DNA from: Armigeres subalbatus | Taxonomy: Eukaryota > Arthropoda > Insecta > Diptera > Culicidae | DNA length: 64,000 nt | Reading direction: 5' to 3' | NCBI RefSeq assembly: GCF_024139115.2 | Contig: NC_085140.1 | Span: forward strand, 340,132,966-340,196,965 | Shown: in pieces, positions 23,008-35,299 of the stretch | Layout of the letters: every line of letters starts with the position of its first letter | Numbering within the stretch: position 1 is the first letter of the stretch | Position numbers and translations under genes: made by a program | Notes under the pieces: model-generated | Told to the model about the DNA's origin: nothing | Databases searched by the model: none | What the model saw: only the letters and a program-made list of their open reading frames with translations

Positions 23008-24025
23008 ATCCCGACGTTCAATTCGGGGAAATTTTTAGCGGCAAATGTCAGTATAATCAAAACTAATTATGTTTTTTTTTTTTTCGCGCAGTTACCATAC
23101 TCAGTGGTAATAAAATGAGTGAATCTATAAAGAAGTAAACTGAGTCACATGTTGTGCAATTGCATAAATCAAGTTTCATACACAGTAATCTGGGGGGTAG
23201 GCAGGGCCAGATTTAGCCGGAAGGGGGCCCCAAAATGTACAAAAAAAGGTTGGTTTTGGTACATAAGATTTGTGGCCACGCAAAACCCACCACAACCAAA
23301 TATGTATCAAATAACTTTTTATCATTATATTTATTATCATAAGAGGCTTAATATGAATAGAGTCTAAGTGTAGAAATTGATATAAGCATTTCCATATCAT
23401 TGCAGAAAACTTCACGCAGCAATCGGTTCTAAATCGTAGCTTTTACAGAAAAAAAAAGATTTTTGGAGGCATGTGGGGCAAAACGGCCACTTCCAGTCAT
23501 GATCCAAGGCCGGAGTATATATCAACCTATTTTCTTTTAAATTAGCATTAGAAAACGTAGAAATACCTAGCAGCAATTGATATTAAATCGTGGCCCACAT
23601 ACAAAAATGGATTATTTTTTGGAAAATTGGGCAAAATAACCACTTTTAGTCACGATCCAAGGCTGGAATATATATCATTCGTATTTGCTACTAAGCTAGC
23701 ATTAGAAAACACATAAATAGTTAGCCGCATTGATTTTAAATTGTAGCTGTCATAGAAAAAATATGATTTTTAAAGAATAATGGCGCAAAACAGCCAGTTC
23801 CCATAATTTCCGGCGAATGAAAATTACACCATTCGATTTGTCGTGGGTTTTGCCTTTAAAAAAGGTATTTTTCCGGTGCAGCAAGTAGCCGCAATAAATA
23901 GGTACCTTTTTGGGTCAGATTTTTCCCACTGTGTAGTGACTGGTTTTCTACCAGCCGCTGCCAGCATAATTAGCATTAGCATTGAGCATTTCGCACAATT
24001 TCGTAGGTGGTACAAGCCAAGACTA
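23008..24025 (+). repeat. Unnamed ~1.0 kb repeat, copy 1
   Basis: Starts ATCCCGACGTTCAATTCGGG, a short hairpin, and ends near AGGTGGTACAAGCCAAGACTA. A second direct copy lies at 30295-31569 and follows it closely through most of its length. Copy 1 lacks a 264-bp MITE and a ~55-bp piece present in copy 2, and differs over about 23190-23300. The matching 75- and 80-103-codon frames in both copies (23843-24070; 31387-31698) contain no known domain and are probably incidental. Confidence 0.75.
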
Positions 24026-24200
24026 TTGTATGAGAGTAGCATCGCTTTCATCCGTGACCACAGATATTGATTTGGGACTCAACTCATTATCTCATAGATG
24101 GAAGCAATGTTCTCTCCAATAGTCGAGATCTATCATGGCCAGGTCCTGCCTCTAATGCAGAAGCGGTAGCCATTACACCACCGAGCTCGTCATCCGATTG
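24026..24200 (-). mobile_element. Possible SINE fragment
   Basis: On the minus strand GAGCTCGGTGGTGTAATGG followed by CTACCGCTTCTGC has an A-box-like core (TGGTGTAATGG). No clear B box. It fills the gap directly after repeat copy 1. Weak call. Confidence 0.3.
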
Positions 24201-24990
24201 ATTCAATTTTTAATTTTACCATAAACATTGTTATTTAGCATAGAATCAAACAAAATAGTTGATTTTACTATATTTTCAGTCAGAATAAACAATGGAAGTT
24301 GTTGAACATACTAATTGTATCGTCTGATAGACCATATTTTAGTGAATTTAAGATATTTGGCACTTCGGTTGAAAAGCATCGTACATTTCGACAGTTTTTC
24401 ACTCCACTGGTCTCTGGTTATAGGGTTGCTAGTTTCTACTGTACAAATTTTCTCAGTGTAGTGTTCCGCTGTAAGCACGCTCAAAGTGGGTGGTTCATTG
24501 CAAAAAAAACAGAATTGGATAGGCAGCCCCCACAAAGAAGTGATGATTCTCGCTTTGTTCTTGCTCATTTTGTGTTTGAAGTCGCACATCTGTACCGAAC
24601 AAGTTGAAATGTTATGAAAACTCATATGTGAATATGTACGTTATGTCATTCCGTGCCGATAGTTCGAACGAGCCAGACGTGTGTGCTGTGTCTCATCGCG
24701 GGTGTTGTTCGGTAGTGCGAGTCTATTGTGTGGTGCCTACCTACGGATCCAAGGCGATCACTGTCGGCGAGCGAAGTAGCTGCTTCTGGCGACGCCAGTA
24801 AAGCAGGCTATTGTTTCTGCTGCTACCTACAGCAGCAGCGCAGATAAGTGGCAGATTTTGTTTTATTGTTCTCCCTTTTGGAGCGGGACTGATTTAAATC
24901 AACTGAATTAGTTTTTTTTTCATTTTTTTTTTCTGATTTGGTAATAGTTTTAAGTTAGTATAAGCCAGAATTGTCCTTCCACCTTTCGGG

Positions 24991-26351
24991 GTGAGAATGG
25001 AAGCAGAGACTGTGGGAGGTGATGTGCCACCAAAAGAGGTTCGCACACGATTTTACCAGGCATCTTCGCCTGGCCCTTGGGTTGTTTACTTTCGGCAGAA
25101 AGCGAAAAGCCTAGCTTTTCTCGGCATCAAACGAGACTTGACGCGTCGTTTTACGAAGCTTGATTTCAATCAAATCAACAGAAACAAACTACGCATCACC
25201 GCACCTACATACCAGGTGGCGAATGAAATTGCTGGCGACAGGGCGTACAATATTGAATATTTAGTTTATGTCCCCTCGCGGGAGGTCGAAATAGAAGGTG
25301 TGATCAACGCAGCGAGCCTGACTTGCAAGGATGTACTTGCGGGAAAAGGCCGCTTGAAGAACGCAATGGAGTCTACCGTGGATATTCTGGATTGCAAGGA
25401 ATTGCATTCAGCAGCCATGGTAGACGGCAAAAAGGTATATTCTAAGTCAGGCTCGCTTCGGGTGACGTTCGCCGGTTCGATGCTCCCAAAATATGTAGAT
25501 ATCGAGAATATGTTGTTTCCGGTGCGTTTGTTTATACCAAGGGTATTTAATTGTACCAACTGCAAACAATTAGGTCACACTGCCGAGTTTTGTGACAACA
25601 AACCACTTTGTGGTAAATGTTTCCAAAGACATCGGGAGGATACCTGTCAGCAACAAGCCACAAAATGTGCTTATTGTGGTTTGGATCCTGCCCATGGTTT
25701 GCAAGATTGCCCGGTGTACAGAAAGCGCACCCAAAAAGTGAAGCGCTCGTTGGTACAGCGCTCCAAGCAGTCTTATGCGGAAATGGTTAAAGCGCAAGAC
25801 ACATCCGCCACTGCCACCGCAAAGACTGCTTTTTCAGCTACCGTTCAAGTAAGTGACTATTATGATTCCATCTCCATTGATGAATCGGACTCTGACGCAG
25901 CCGATATGGATGATTCTTCGGAGGTACACGCGCCCGAAAAGAGGAAGCAACCGTCTTCCCCGGGATCGCGCCGTAAGAAAACAAAAGTCATCCATAAAGG
26001 CTTGGCAAAATCTGAAGGTTATTTAAAATCCCGAAGCAACCAGTCTTCACTGCAGATCCCTGCTGCTCTAAGACATTCCCGCCATTGCCTAAAACCGATG
26101 TTCCTAAGAAACATCCGGCTAGGATTATCAATGAAAAGGAAAATGCTACTCGCACTTCCGAAAAGAGAATCTCGTCCAAGCGAGGATTGATATCCTTTAA
26201 GGACCTCGTGGACCGCTTTTTGAATCTTTTCAATATTCCGGATTCATTGAGGCCAATCATTGACCTCTTTATTCCAACAGTAGAAAGTTATCTGAAACAA
26301 TTGACTGTTTCATGGCCCCTTCTTGCAGAAATTGTATCTTTCGATGGATAA
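24991..26351 (+). pseudogene. ORF1 (nucleic-acid-binding Gag-like protein) of I-clade retrotransposon, frameshifted
   Basis: ORF1 proteins of these elements bind the element RNA and form the RNP. The frame starts MRMEAETVGG. About residues 188-240 hold three zinc knuckles: CX2CX4HX4C beginning CTNCKQLGH, then CGKCFQRH…C, then CAYCGLDPAH…C. An acidic/Ser-rich stretch (about 285-305) and a basic KRKQ…RRKKTK segment follow. The main frame runs out at 26190. The expected C-terminus, with FKDLVDRFLNLFNI and a final SFDG, is in another frame ending at 26351, so one frameshift lies near 26030-26060. The TAA stop overlaps the ATG of ORF2 (ATGGATAA), as is usual in these elements. Confidence 0.8.
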
Positions 26352-29300
26352 TACGGCCATACAAGATACAATCACTGTGCTGCAGTGGAACTGTCATAGT
26401 CTGAAAAATAAATTAGACGTGTTCAAGTTTTTGATTCGCAATTCCGATTGCGATATATTTGCACTCTGTGAAACATGGCTTTCTTCTGAAGATGAAATCA
26501 ACTTCCACGATTTTAATATTATTCGCCAAGATCGGGATGATCATTATGGTGGCGTTCTTTTGGGGATTAAAAAGTGCTACTCCTTCTACAGAATTCCCAT
26601 TCCGACTGTTAATGGCTTAGAGATCGTCGCTTGCCAAATAAATGTAAAGAATAAAGATCTGTGCATAGCTTCTGTTTATATTCCACCAAACGCTTCACTT
26701 AATCGTCGACAACTTTGGAGCGCAGTCTCCCTTCTATCATTTATGTGACGATTTCAATTTGAATATTCTGAACACTGGTGAAGTAACTCGAATAGGACCG
26801 AATGGTCAACAAATCCGTATTGATCTGTCTTTATGTTCAAATTCACTATCAATAGATTGCACGTGGAAGGTAATCCAAGATCCCCATGGTAGTGACCATA
26901 TGCCGATAGTTACTACAATTAAAAGTAGCTATCAACAATCTGAGCCAGTTAATGTTCCTTTCGACCTCACGAAGAACATTGACTGGCAGAAATTTGCATC
27001 AGCGGTAAAAATTGGTATTGAATCAATTGATATTCTTCCACCGCTCGATGAATATCGATTCCTTACCGAATTAATTAAAAAAAGCGCACTAGAAGCTCAG
27101 AAACGACGCGTTCCAAGTACATCTGTCATAAGAAGGCCAGCCACTCCTGGATGGGATGATGAAAGTACTAAGTTGTATTCTGAAAAATCTGTTGCCTTCA
27201 AGGCCTTCCGTAAACACGGAAGGTCCGAGCTTTTTGAAGAGTATTTGAGGCTCGAAAAAAAGCTCAAAAATCTTCTCAAAGCAAAAAAACGTAGCTACTG
27301 GCGACGTTTTGTCGAGGGACTATCACGAGAAACCTCAATGACAACACTTTGGAAAACGGTCCGCAACATGCGGAACCGCATTTCCACCAATGAGGGTGAA
27401 GAATACTCCAATCGATGGATATTCAACTTCGCAAAAAAAGGTCTGTCCAGATTCCGTACCAGCAGAACCGCTGTTTCGAGAATCAGTCAATGATCCCGGT
27501 TCTTTGGGTGGACCATTCACAATGCTGGAACTTTCTATGTCTCTTCTTTCATCGAATAACTCTGCTCCGGGATGCGATAACATCAAATTCAATCTTCTGA
27601 AAAACCTCCCAGATATCGCAAAAAGACGATTACTTGACCTGTACAACTGTTTCATGGAGTACAACATTGTGCCACCTGAATGGCGACAGGTGAAAGTAAT
27701 AGCTATTCAAAAGCCTGGGAAACCAGCGTCTAATCACAATTCATACCGACCGATTGCCATGCTATCATGCATGAGAAAATTTTTGGAGAAAATGATCCTT
27801 TCAAGAGTCGACCATTGGGTCGAAGAAAATGCATTGCTTTCAAATACTCAGTTTGGATTTCGAAAAGGGAAAGGAACAAACGATTGTCTAGCGTTGCTTT
27901 CTTCAGATGTACAACTGGCCTTTGCGCACAAGGAGCAATTGGCTTCAGTATTCTTGGATATTAAGGGCGCTTTTGATTCAGTTTCCATAGAAGTACTGTC
28001 AGACAATCTGCACAGTTGTGGATTACCCGTTATTTTGAATAATTTCTTGTACAATTTGTTGTCAGAAAAACAAATGAACTTCACATTCAGCACTCAGTTA
28101 CATGGGTCTTCCCCAAAGTTCATGTTTAAGTCCCTTGCTTTATAATTTCTATGTTAAAGATATTGACAATTGTTTGGAAGGACAATGCATGCTCAGACAA
28201 CTTGCAGATGATGCCGTGGTATCTCTAGAAGGTCCATGCGCAGCTGTCTTGCAAGGACCATTGCAAAGTACCTTAGATAATCTGACTGTTTGGGCCAGAC
28301 ATTTAGGGATCGAGTTTTCACCGCAAAAAACTCAATTGGTTGTGTTTACTAAGAAGCGGCATCCTGCTCAACTGAAACTCAAGCTGTTGAATGATGACAT
28401 CAGCCAATCTTTATCTTCTAAATACCTTGGGGTCGTGTTTGATTCCAAATGTACCTGGAAGCTCCACATTGAGTATTTGATACAAAAATGCCGGAAAATG
28501 AACCATTTTCTACGTTCTATCTCCGGAACATGGTGAGGTGCTCACCCGGAAGACCTCATCAAACTCTCTAGAACGGCTTTTCTCTCTGTTTTAGAGTACG
28601 GCTCCTTCTGCTTCCTCTCAGCAGCTGATTGCTATCTGATCAAATTGGAACGAATTCAGTATCGTTGTTTGCGTATTGCCCTTGGCTGCATGCATTCAAC
28701 GCATAACATGAGCCTGGAGGTGCTTGCTGGAGTCACTCCTTTAAAGCACCGTTACTGGGAGCTCTCACTTAGAATACTCATCAAATGTGGAACAAGTAAC
28801 ACACTTGTTCTAGATAATATGCTTGAACTAACTTGTCGTTCAAGATTCCTGAGAGTTTATCTCAACTACATATCATCAGATCTTTGTCTTCCGTGTTACA
28901 ATCCCCCTCGAGTTCACTTTACCAACGACAGTTCCTCAATTGTATACGATCTGTCCATGAAACATGCTATTCAAGGAAAACCAGATCATTTTCGACAAAT
29001 AACTAAGTGAGGGAACTCACTTTTTTCTGAAAAATATGAACATGTCAATTGCAACAACAGATATATCACTGATGGTTCTCGCATTAACAGATCCACTGGC
29101 TTCGGTGTTTTCAATGTAACTTCAACCACCTTCCAAAAACTTCAGGAACCGTGTTCGGTGTATGTTGCTGAGCTGGCAGCAATAAACTTCGCTTTGGGGA
29201 TAATTTCCAATCAGCCCGTAGACCATTATTTCATCTTCTCGGATAGTCTTAGTTCTATCGAGGCACTCCGGTCGATGAAACCTGTTAAGCACGCATCTTA

Positions 29301-29976
29301 CTTTCTTACAAAGATAAGAGACCAGATGCGTGTTTTGGTCGAAAGATCATTCAAGATTACCTTTGTTTGGGTCCCATCTCACTGCTCAATCTACGGCAAT
29401 GAGAAGGCAGACTCGCTGGCAAAGGTGGGCGCACAGGAAGATGAGGTTTATGATAGACAATTCTCGAGCAACGAGTTTTTCCCATTAGTCCGTCAGAGTA
29501 CTCTTCAAAGTTGGCAAAGGAATTGGACACACAATGAACTCGGACGGTGGCTATTTTCCATAGTTCCAAAAGTTTTTGGGCGAGCGTGGTTCAGAGGTGA
29601 GGACTTAAGTCGAGGCTTCATTCGCGTGATGTCGAGACTTATGTCCAATCACTATTCACTAAACGCACATCTGTACAGAATAAACCTTGTCGATAGCAAC
29701 TTATGTAGGTGCGGAGCCGGTTATGATGACATCGATCACGTAGTTTGGTTCTGCTCGGAAAATGACGCCTCCAGAGAGCGACTATTGGATACCCTAGTGG
29801 CCCGAGGTAAACAACCCTTCAGGGAAATTCGAGGTATTTTGGGGGATCGTGATGCGGTCTATATGCAGGCCATTTATAGTTTCATTTGTGATTCTGACAT
29901 CAAAATCTATTTTTTGTTTTTTTTTTCTCTTCTGTCAAAGTTTTTTTTGTACTGTCTCTGTCTCTATGTTCCGTAG
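26344..29976 (+). pseudogene. ORF2 (endonuclease-RT-RNase H) of I-clade retrotransposon, multiply broken
   Basis: ORF2 nicks target DNA and reverse-transcribes the element RNA. The APE-type endonuclease is seen in QWNCHSLKNK, CETWL and SVYIPPN (26344-26730), and its C-terminal GSDHMPI near 26900. The segment expected to carry the catalytic GDFN is missing: the protein jumps, with a frame change near 26732, to HLCDDFNLNILN. A second shift lies in an A run near 27435. RT motifs are KPGKPASNHNSYRPI, FLDIKGAFDS, (after a shift near 28095) GLPQSSCLSPLLYN, and LADDAVV. In-frame TGA stops occur at 28534 and 29008. RNase H residues follow in TDGS, AELAAI, SDSLSS and GNEKADSLAK (29070-29430). A terminal CRCG…DHVVWFC (about 29706-29755) resembles the C-terminal Cys/His motif of the clade. 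Confidence 0.85.
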
Positions 29977-30294
29977 ATCTCCGTTACTCAGGCCATCCGT
30001 TAGACGCTCCCAGTAGAACCAATCCTCGAGCACGACGACACGCCACATCGTCCCTTACGCCAAATGCCCGGATGAGCAGCCGAAATTCCTTGATTCCGAA
30101 TCCTAAGCCTCGTCCATCCTTAAATATTGTAAACTAACCTCGAGTCACCACGAGTACGCTGGCTCCTATCCCTCTCTTACTAACTGAAAAAATGACATTG
30201 ATTGTATATATCACAAAGAAATATGGCTCCGTAAAGTGTTATACACGCCTGAGCCTACCAAATAAACGAACTTGGAAAATACAAAAAAACGCAT

Positions 30295-31569
30295 ATCCCG
30301 ACGTTCAATTCGGGGAAATTTTTAGCGGCAAATGTCAGTATAATCAAAACTAATTATGTTTTTTTCTCGCAGTTGCTATACTCAGTGGTAATAAATTGAG
30401 TGAATCTATAAAGAATTAATGTGATTATAGAATGAAGTCCGTGGTGAATTTCAAATTCACCACACGTTTATCTACATACATTTCAAAAAGCCCAAATCTG
30501 GCGTAATAGGTTTCGAACAGGGCCGAAACTCAAATTATGATTGTTCAGCATAACTAAGCAAACGATGTACCATTATTTCAGCCCCATACGCGTTATGGTT
30601 CTTTCATCTCGTGCGCTTGAAAAAAAAATGAAAAAGCACGTGGTTTACAAAATGGCCGATTTCTAGCTTTATTCTATATCACCTTAAACAGAGTCACATA
30701 TTGTGCAATTGCATAAATCAAGTTTCAGACACAGTAATTAATATCCACTAGGGCGGGGGTAGGCAATCCCCGGAATATAGGCAATTACCTTGGATTTTAT
30801 CAAATAACTCTTTATCATTATATTTATTATCATAAGCGGCTTAATATGAATAGAGTCTAAGTGTAGAAATTGATATAAGCTTTTCCATATCATTGCAGAA
30901 AACTTCACGCAGAAGTAATACTCATCTCATTGATTAAAATATTACTAGGCGCAAATATATAAGGCGCAATCGGTTTTAAATCGCAGCTTTTATAGAAAAA
31001 AAGAATTTTGGAGGCATGTGGGGCAAAACGGCCACTTCCAGTCATGATCCAAGGCCGGAGTATATATCAACCTATTTCCTTTTAAATTAGCATTAGAAAA
31101 CGTAGAAATACCAGCAGCAATTGATATTAAATCGTGGCCCACATACAAAAATGGATTATTTTTTGGAAAATTGGGCAAAATAGCCACTTTAAGTCACGAT
31201 CCAAGGCTGGAATATATATCATTCGTGTTTTCTACTAAGCTGGCATTAGAAAACACATAAATAGTTAGCCGCATCGATTTTAAATTGTAGCTGTCATAGA
31301 AAAAATATGATTTTTAAGGAATAATGGCGCAAAACAGCCAGTTCCCATAATTTCCGGCGAATGAAAATTACACCATTCGATTTGTCGTGGGTTTTGCCTT
31401 TAAAAAAGGTATTTTTCCGGTGCAGCAAGTAGCCGCAATAAATAGGTACCTTTTTGGGTCGGATTTTTCCCACTGTATAGTGACTGGTTTTCTACCGGCC
31501 GCTGCCAGCATAATTAGCATTAGCATTGAGCATTTCGCACAAATTCGTAGGTGGTACAAACCAAGACTA
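30295..31569 (+). repeat. Unnamed ~1.0 kb repeat, copy 2 (carries a TTAA MITE)
   Basis: Begins ATCCCGACGTTCAATTCGGG directly after the 3' end of the I-clade element and ends near AGGTGGTACAAACCAAGACTA. It is the direct repeat of 23008-24025, with an inserted MITE (30420-30683) and an extra ~55 bp near 30919-30973. It does not have the TG…CA ends of an LTR. Confidence 0.75.
30420..30683. mobile_element. 264-bp MITE with TTAA duplication
   Basis: Flanked by TTAA (30416-30419, 30684-30687). The ends TGTGATTATAGAATGAAG and the inverse of CTTTATTCTATATCACC are imperfect inverted repeats. Repeat copy 1 lacks this insertion and reads AAGAAGTAAACTGAG at the corresponding point, so filled and empty alleles of the site are both in the window. 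Noncoding. Wuneng MITEs of Aedes aegypti also use TTAA, but I have not shown membership. Confidence 0.8.
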
Positions 31570-31741
31570 ATCAGTGCTCCCCGCGTTTGGAGCTTGGAGA
31601 AATTTATCATGAGGTATAGCCTTTCGAATCAGTTCTTTATCATGACAGCTTGCGAAAAAAGTCTCTCACGGTATGCTGCATATCGTACATGTATATAGAG
31701 ATGATAAGGGAGAGAATTTTTATTTTTATTCAAACGTCTTT

Positions 31742-31972
31742 GGCTATGAAACGTCTTTGGTTAAGGTATGGCGTTTTCCCCAGTTGAAATCAATTTTTTC
31801 ATGACTTTTCAAAAAGCTTTATAACGTATTCTCTGCAATATTCTCAGATAGGTAACTACTGACAGGCAATGCATTTGCGGTTTTTTGTACCAAATAAGAC
31901 AATGTTTGCATACTTTGCGTTAAAAAGTAAAAAGTTATTTAAGTATTTCCTAAGGGAAATACCATCTTACCC
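31742..31972 (+). mobile_element. 3' fragment of the GGGTAAGACGG MITE family
   Basis: Begins GGCTATGAAACGTCTTTGG and ends with the terminal repeat ATACCATCTTACCC followed by TA (31973-31974). It corresponds to about 47997-48239 of the complete copy. Together with 20042-20312 it would make one contiguous element interrupted at the word GGCTAT. Confidence 0.75.
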
Positions 31973-31974
31973 TA

Positions 31975-34960
31975 CACCCAAAAAAGTCTAAAGAAAATTC
32001 TAGAGGCACCGTTAGGAAGGTGCCTTGTGGTGGCTACGCGTCTGATTATCAAGCTACGAAACGTCCTACTTCGTATTGTTACTGCGTGCTGGAAAGGATG
32101 AAACTAACAATTCATAAGCAATGTGGTCCTGGTGTGCTTAGATAAATTGAAAATAGTATGCACTGTCTCCTAGCGCATATAAAAATCTGATGTGAACTCT
32201 TGAGCACGTTTTTGCACTTTAGACTATTTTCTACTACTTTATGCATGTACAAGATAAAAATATATTTAATTGGATTCTTAAAGCTTTATCGAAGCTACAT
32301 ATATATACATTTCTTTATTTATGCTTTATCCAATAAACTTATCAAACATAATCTCCATTTGTGTTGTTTGTCAATAAAATTATACTTCACCCTTGAACCT
32401 TTAATTTTGATAAACATTACACCAGTACTCTATTGCTGGGCAAATACGCTTCATAGACATTTCCCAAACGTGCTTTAATCCCCATTTTTGATGGGAGAGA
32501 TGGGAGCCAAATATAACAAATGCAACGGGTGTGAAGCCTCACACAAGTTAATCTTGTTTTACAAGTAACGGATTTATGCTGCTACATATTACCGCGAGTT
32601 CCGTCGTTCCACCTGGCCTCGTGGATGAACCGTACGTGGTGGAGTCAATCCATGCAAACGCGACACAAACTTTACAACGCCGTCAACGAACGCATTCCGT
32701 TCCGCTGTTGCTTGATGAAGTAGGCTCCAGCTCCTACCTACCCATTGTAAACATAAAAATGTGTGTCATTCTTCCTCCGCTCGCTGGTTTCAGGAATATG
32801 GCTTTCGATTACGCTGACGATGCGCAGGCGTGTAGCATATTATGATAACGCGGGCAAACCTAAATTCCGGCCCCATTATCAACATCAGCAACGGCGGCAG
32901 CAGCAGAACAATACGAAAAAATAACAACTCCTATGCCGTGCGATGATGGGAGTGGAACAACGTTCTTTCGAATGGAAAGAAAAACATGACTGACAGGATT
33001 GTTTTTGTTTGCTTTATTTCAGGATTCGAATAAAGGTGAAAATAGAAATGGATGGATTCCATCCGAAAAACCGGTGGAAAACATATTCTTTGGGATTGCT
33101 TCTGTGAAAATTAAACTACTTGAGCCTAGCTATATTTTTGGTGACACTACTGGTTACTTCAGTGTACCAGTAGCCACACTGAAAATATTATACACGTTCC
33201 CACAACGTTCTTTTTCATGTGGATCGAACGTGTTTCATCGACCGTCTTTTTCACTAGCCATCCACGTTTAAGCCGCAAGATATAAGTATGGATTGATACT
33301 ATAGGTAAAAACTGTGCATATTGACGTGTTTTAAACATTGTTTCCATAGAAATGAAAGATGAAGAAAATACATATGGCGCTGAAAGAAAAAGTTTGTGAG
33401 TGAACCAACCGTCTGAATATTGCGAGCATCTTATAATGAAGGAAATTATTTATTATTAATTTTACTTGGTCTATATAGTTGAAACATAATTACTTTCTGC
33501 CTATCTCGTATTTTTAATATACAAAAAGGTAAGTTCTTGCTATATGATTGGAAATTATAAATTATTGTAAATGTGCCTTACTGTTTCAGGTTTAACCTTT
33601 GAACTGCGGAACTGGTATTTATGATGGCATTGCATAGGATTATTCAATATTACACAGTAATTCAAGCAGCAATTTTAGAAACCTTCACGTCTTCGGAATC
33701 CCCTACGCAGAATTTTGCTGGTAGACAAGAAAAAATACAAAATTATCACCCTGTTTTAATGATTGACCCGAGAATATATTGTTTTGTTTTGTGTTAATAA
33801 ACTATTATTCAAAATTCAAGATTGATATGTTTCATTTGCATGTTTTGCATTTGCGTGTTCGAATCATTACTTTCATTTGTAAATTATAAAGAAAAAAAAA
33901 TCCCGGATTCTGACATTTTTCACAAAAACAATCCATGAAGATTGAACGTGTTTTCCATTTTAATTATCGATGAAATTCATCTGTACCGAACGTTTCATTT
34001 TTTGACGTATGCGACTGGAATTCCACGTTATTTAAATATGGTTTACAAGTAGTGAAAATTCACGTGTGAAACCAGTAGCATGAGTGTGTAGAATAATTTC
34101 AGTGCAGTAGGTAATTATGAAAATCAGATGAACTTTTGATTAGCGACACTGCACAATAGGAAAAAGGGAGGTATTTTTGGCCAAAATTATGAATCCTGCA
34201 ATAAACGGTGGTATTCATCATAAAAACATATATAGAGAAAAAAGTATTTTTTCTGAGCCTTCAATGGGGTATGGGGCTAATTTTCGGCATAGCATCGATT
34301 TTTGTCATATTCTACAAAACCAACGGAAATTGGTCACTTTTTGGCTTGCAATAAGCTTGTATGATGCTAGATAAAATATTAATGGTCATATACTGTATAT
34401 TCGTGTCACAGACAAATGGACGCAACACAGATTTCCTAAAATGATCAAAAAAGCACTATTAACTTCTGGCGTTGAAAATTCACTGAGCAGAACTTATTAA
34501 ACCAGCAAAGGAGGGCAGAACAGATTCAATTAGCGTCATATTGTGACATCAACGAAATTTCAACGGATATTCATTTATTTGATATTTCATTAAGATTTCT
34601 TTCATAATTATAAAAAGGTATTGTGGCAAAGAGTTATTCACACTACTCATCCAACACGTTATGACACGTTATGGTTAAATCTATAATTTGTTCAGATAAT
34701 GTAGTAATGTCAAAATTTTAATTTTAAATTTTGAACAACTTCCCTTCTCAACACTTTAACGCTGCGTAACGCTTTTTATATGATAGATGATTTTTTCTTG
34801 AATTATGCGAAACGTTAAGGCATAACCCTTTCCCTTAAAATGTTATGTGAATTGTGTTCGTCACCATATTCAATTAAAGTGGCATTATTGAGTAACTCAG
34901 ATTAAAATTTAAAAATAAGAAGTTTACCAAAACACCTGATTAATCCCCCTAGCGGTAATG
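31975..34960. other. No gene recognised
   Basis: About 3 kb without a recognisable element or conserved protein. The segment 32570-32950 is more GC-rich and less repetitive; its 89-codon frame (32576-32845) has no known domain. It could be unique host DNA (intronic, regulatory or exonic), which cannot be told from sequence alone. Confidence 0.4.
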
Positions 34961-35299
34961 TTGTCTTTCTCGTACATTATATGAAAATATATTTTGGCCA
35001 TAACTTTTGAGCCCATAGTCCGATCAAGCCTATTTTTAATAGGGAATAATGGAAAAACGTTCTCTGACGAATGAAACTTGTTGCGAGTAAATCGGTTTAG
35101 AGTAAGTGCTTAAAAAAGAGTTAACACCATTTTTGCTCACACACATACAGACATTCATACACCGTACACACAGACATCACCTCAATTCTTCGAACTGAGT
35201 CGATCAGTATACAACACTATTAGATTTTGGGCTATTTTAAATGCTTTTAGAGCGATCATATAGCTTCTACGCATACTTAGTACACGAGAAAGGCAAAAA
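34961..35299. mobile_element. MITE with TTGTCTTTCTCGTAC end, second family member
   Basis: The left end TTGTCTTTCTCGTAC is mirrored by GTACACGAGAAAGGCAAAAA at the right. The interior has ACACACATACAGACA-type words, the complement of the GT-rich interior of the copy at 10977-11380, and 'CTCAATTCTTCGAACTGAG'. Same family, opposite orientation. Confidence 0.6.

Larger units (their letters stand above)
24650..30290 (+). mobile_element. Nearly full-length, inactive I-clade non-LTR retrotransposon
   Basis: A 5.6-kb element: GC-richer 5' UTR (about 24650-24990), ORF1 (24991-26351), ORF2 (26344-29976) encoding endonuclease, reverse transcriptase and RNase H, and a ~310-bp 3' UTR ending near AAATAAACGAACTTGG and a short A run. 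The three-zinc-knuckle ORF1, the overlapping start/stop ATGGATAA between ORFs, and an RNase H domain after the RT point to the I clade (MosquI or I-like elements of mosquitoes); LOA elements also carry RNase H, so this is not certain. Both ORFs contain frameshifts, stops and one deletion, so this copy cannot transpose by itself. Neither target duplication nor the exact 5' end is clear. It lies between two direct copies of an unrelated repeat. Confidence 0.85.

Noticed and set aside
23008..31569. LTR retrotransposon with ~1-kb LTRs
   Set aside because: The direct repeats lack TG…CA ends, primer-binding site and polypurine tract; the sequence between them encodes a non-LTR element.
23843..31698. 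Conserved short protein present in both repeat copies (about 23843 and 31387)
   Set aside because: Conservation is explained by the copies being one repeat; opposite-strand frames are equally conserved and no domain is visible.
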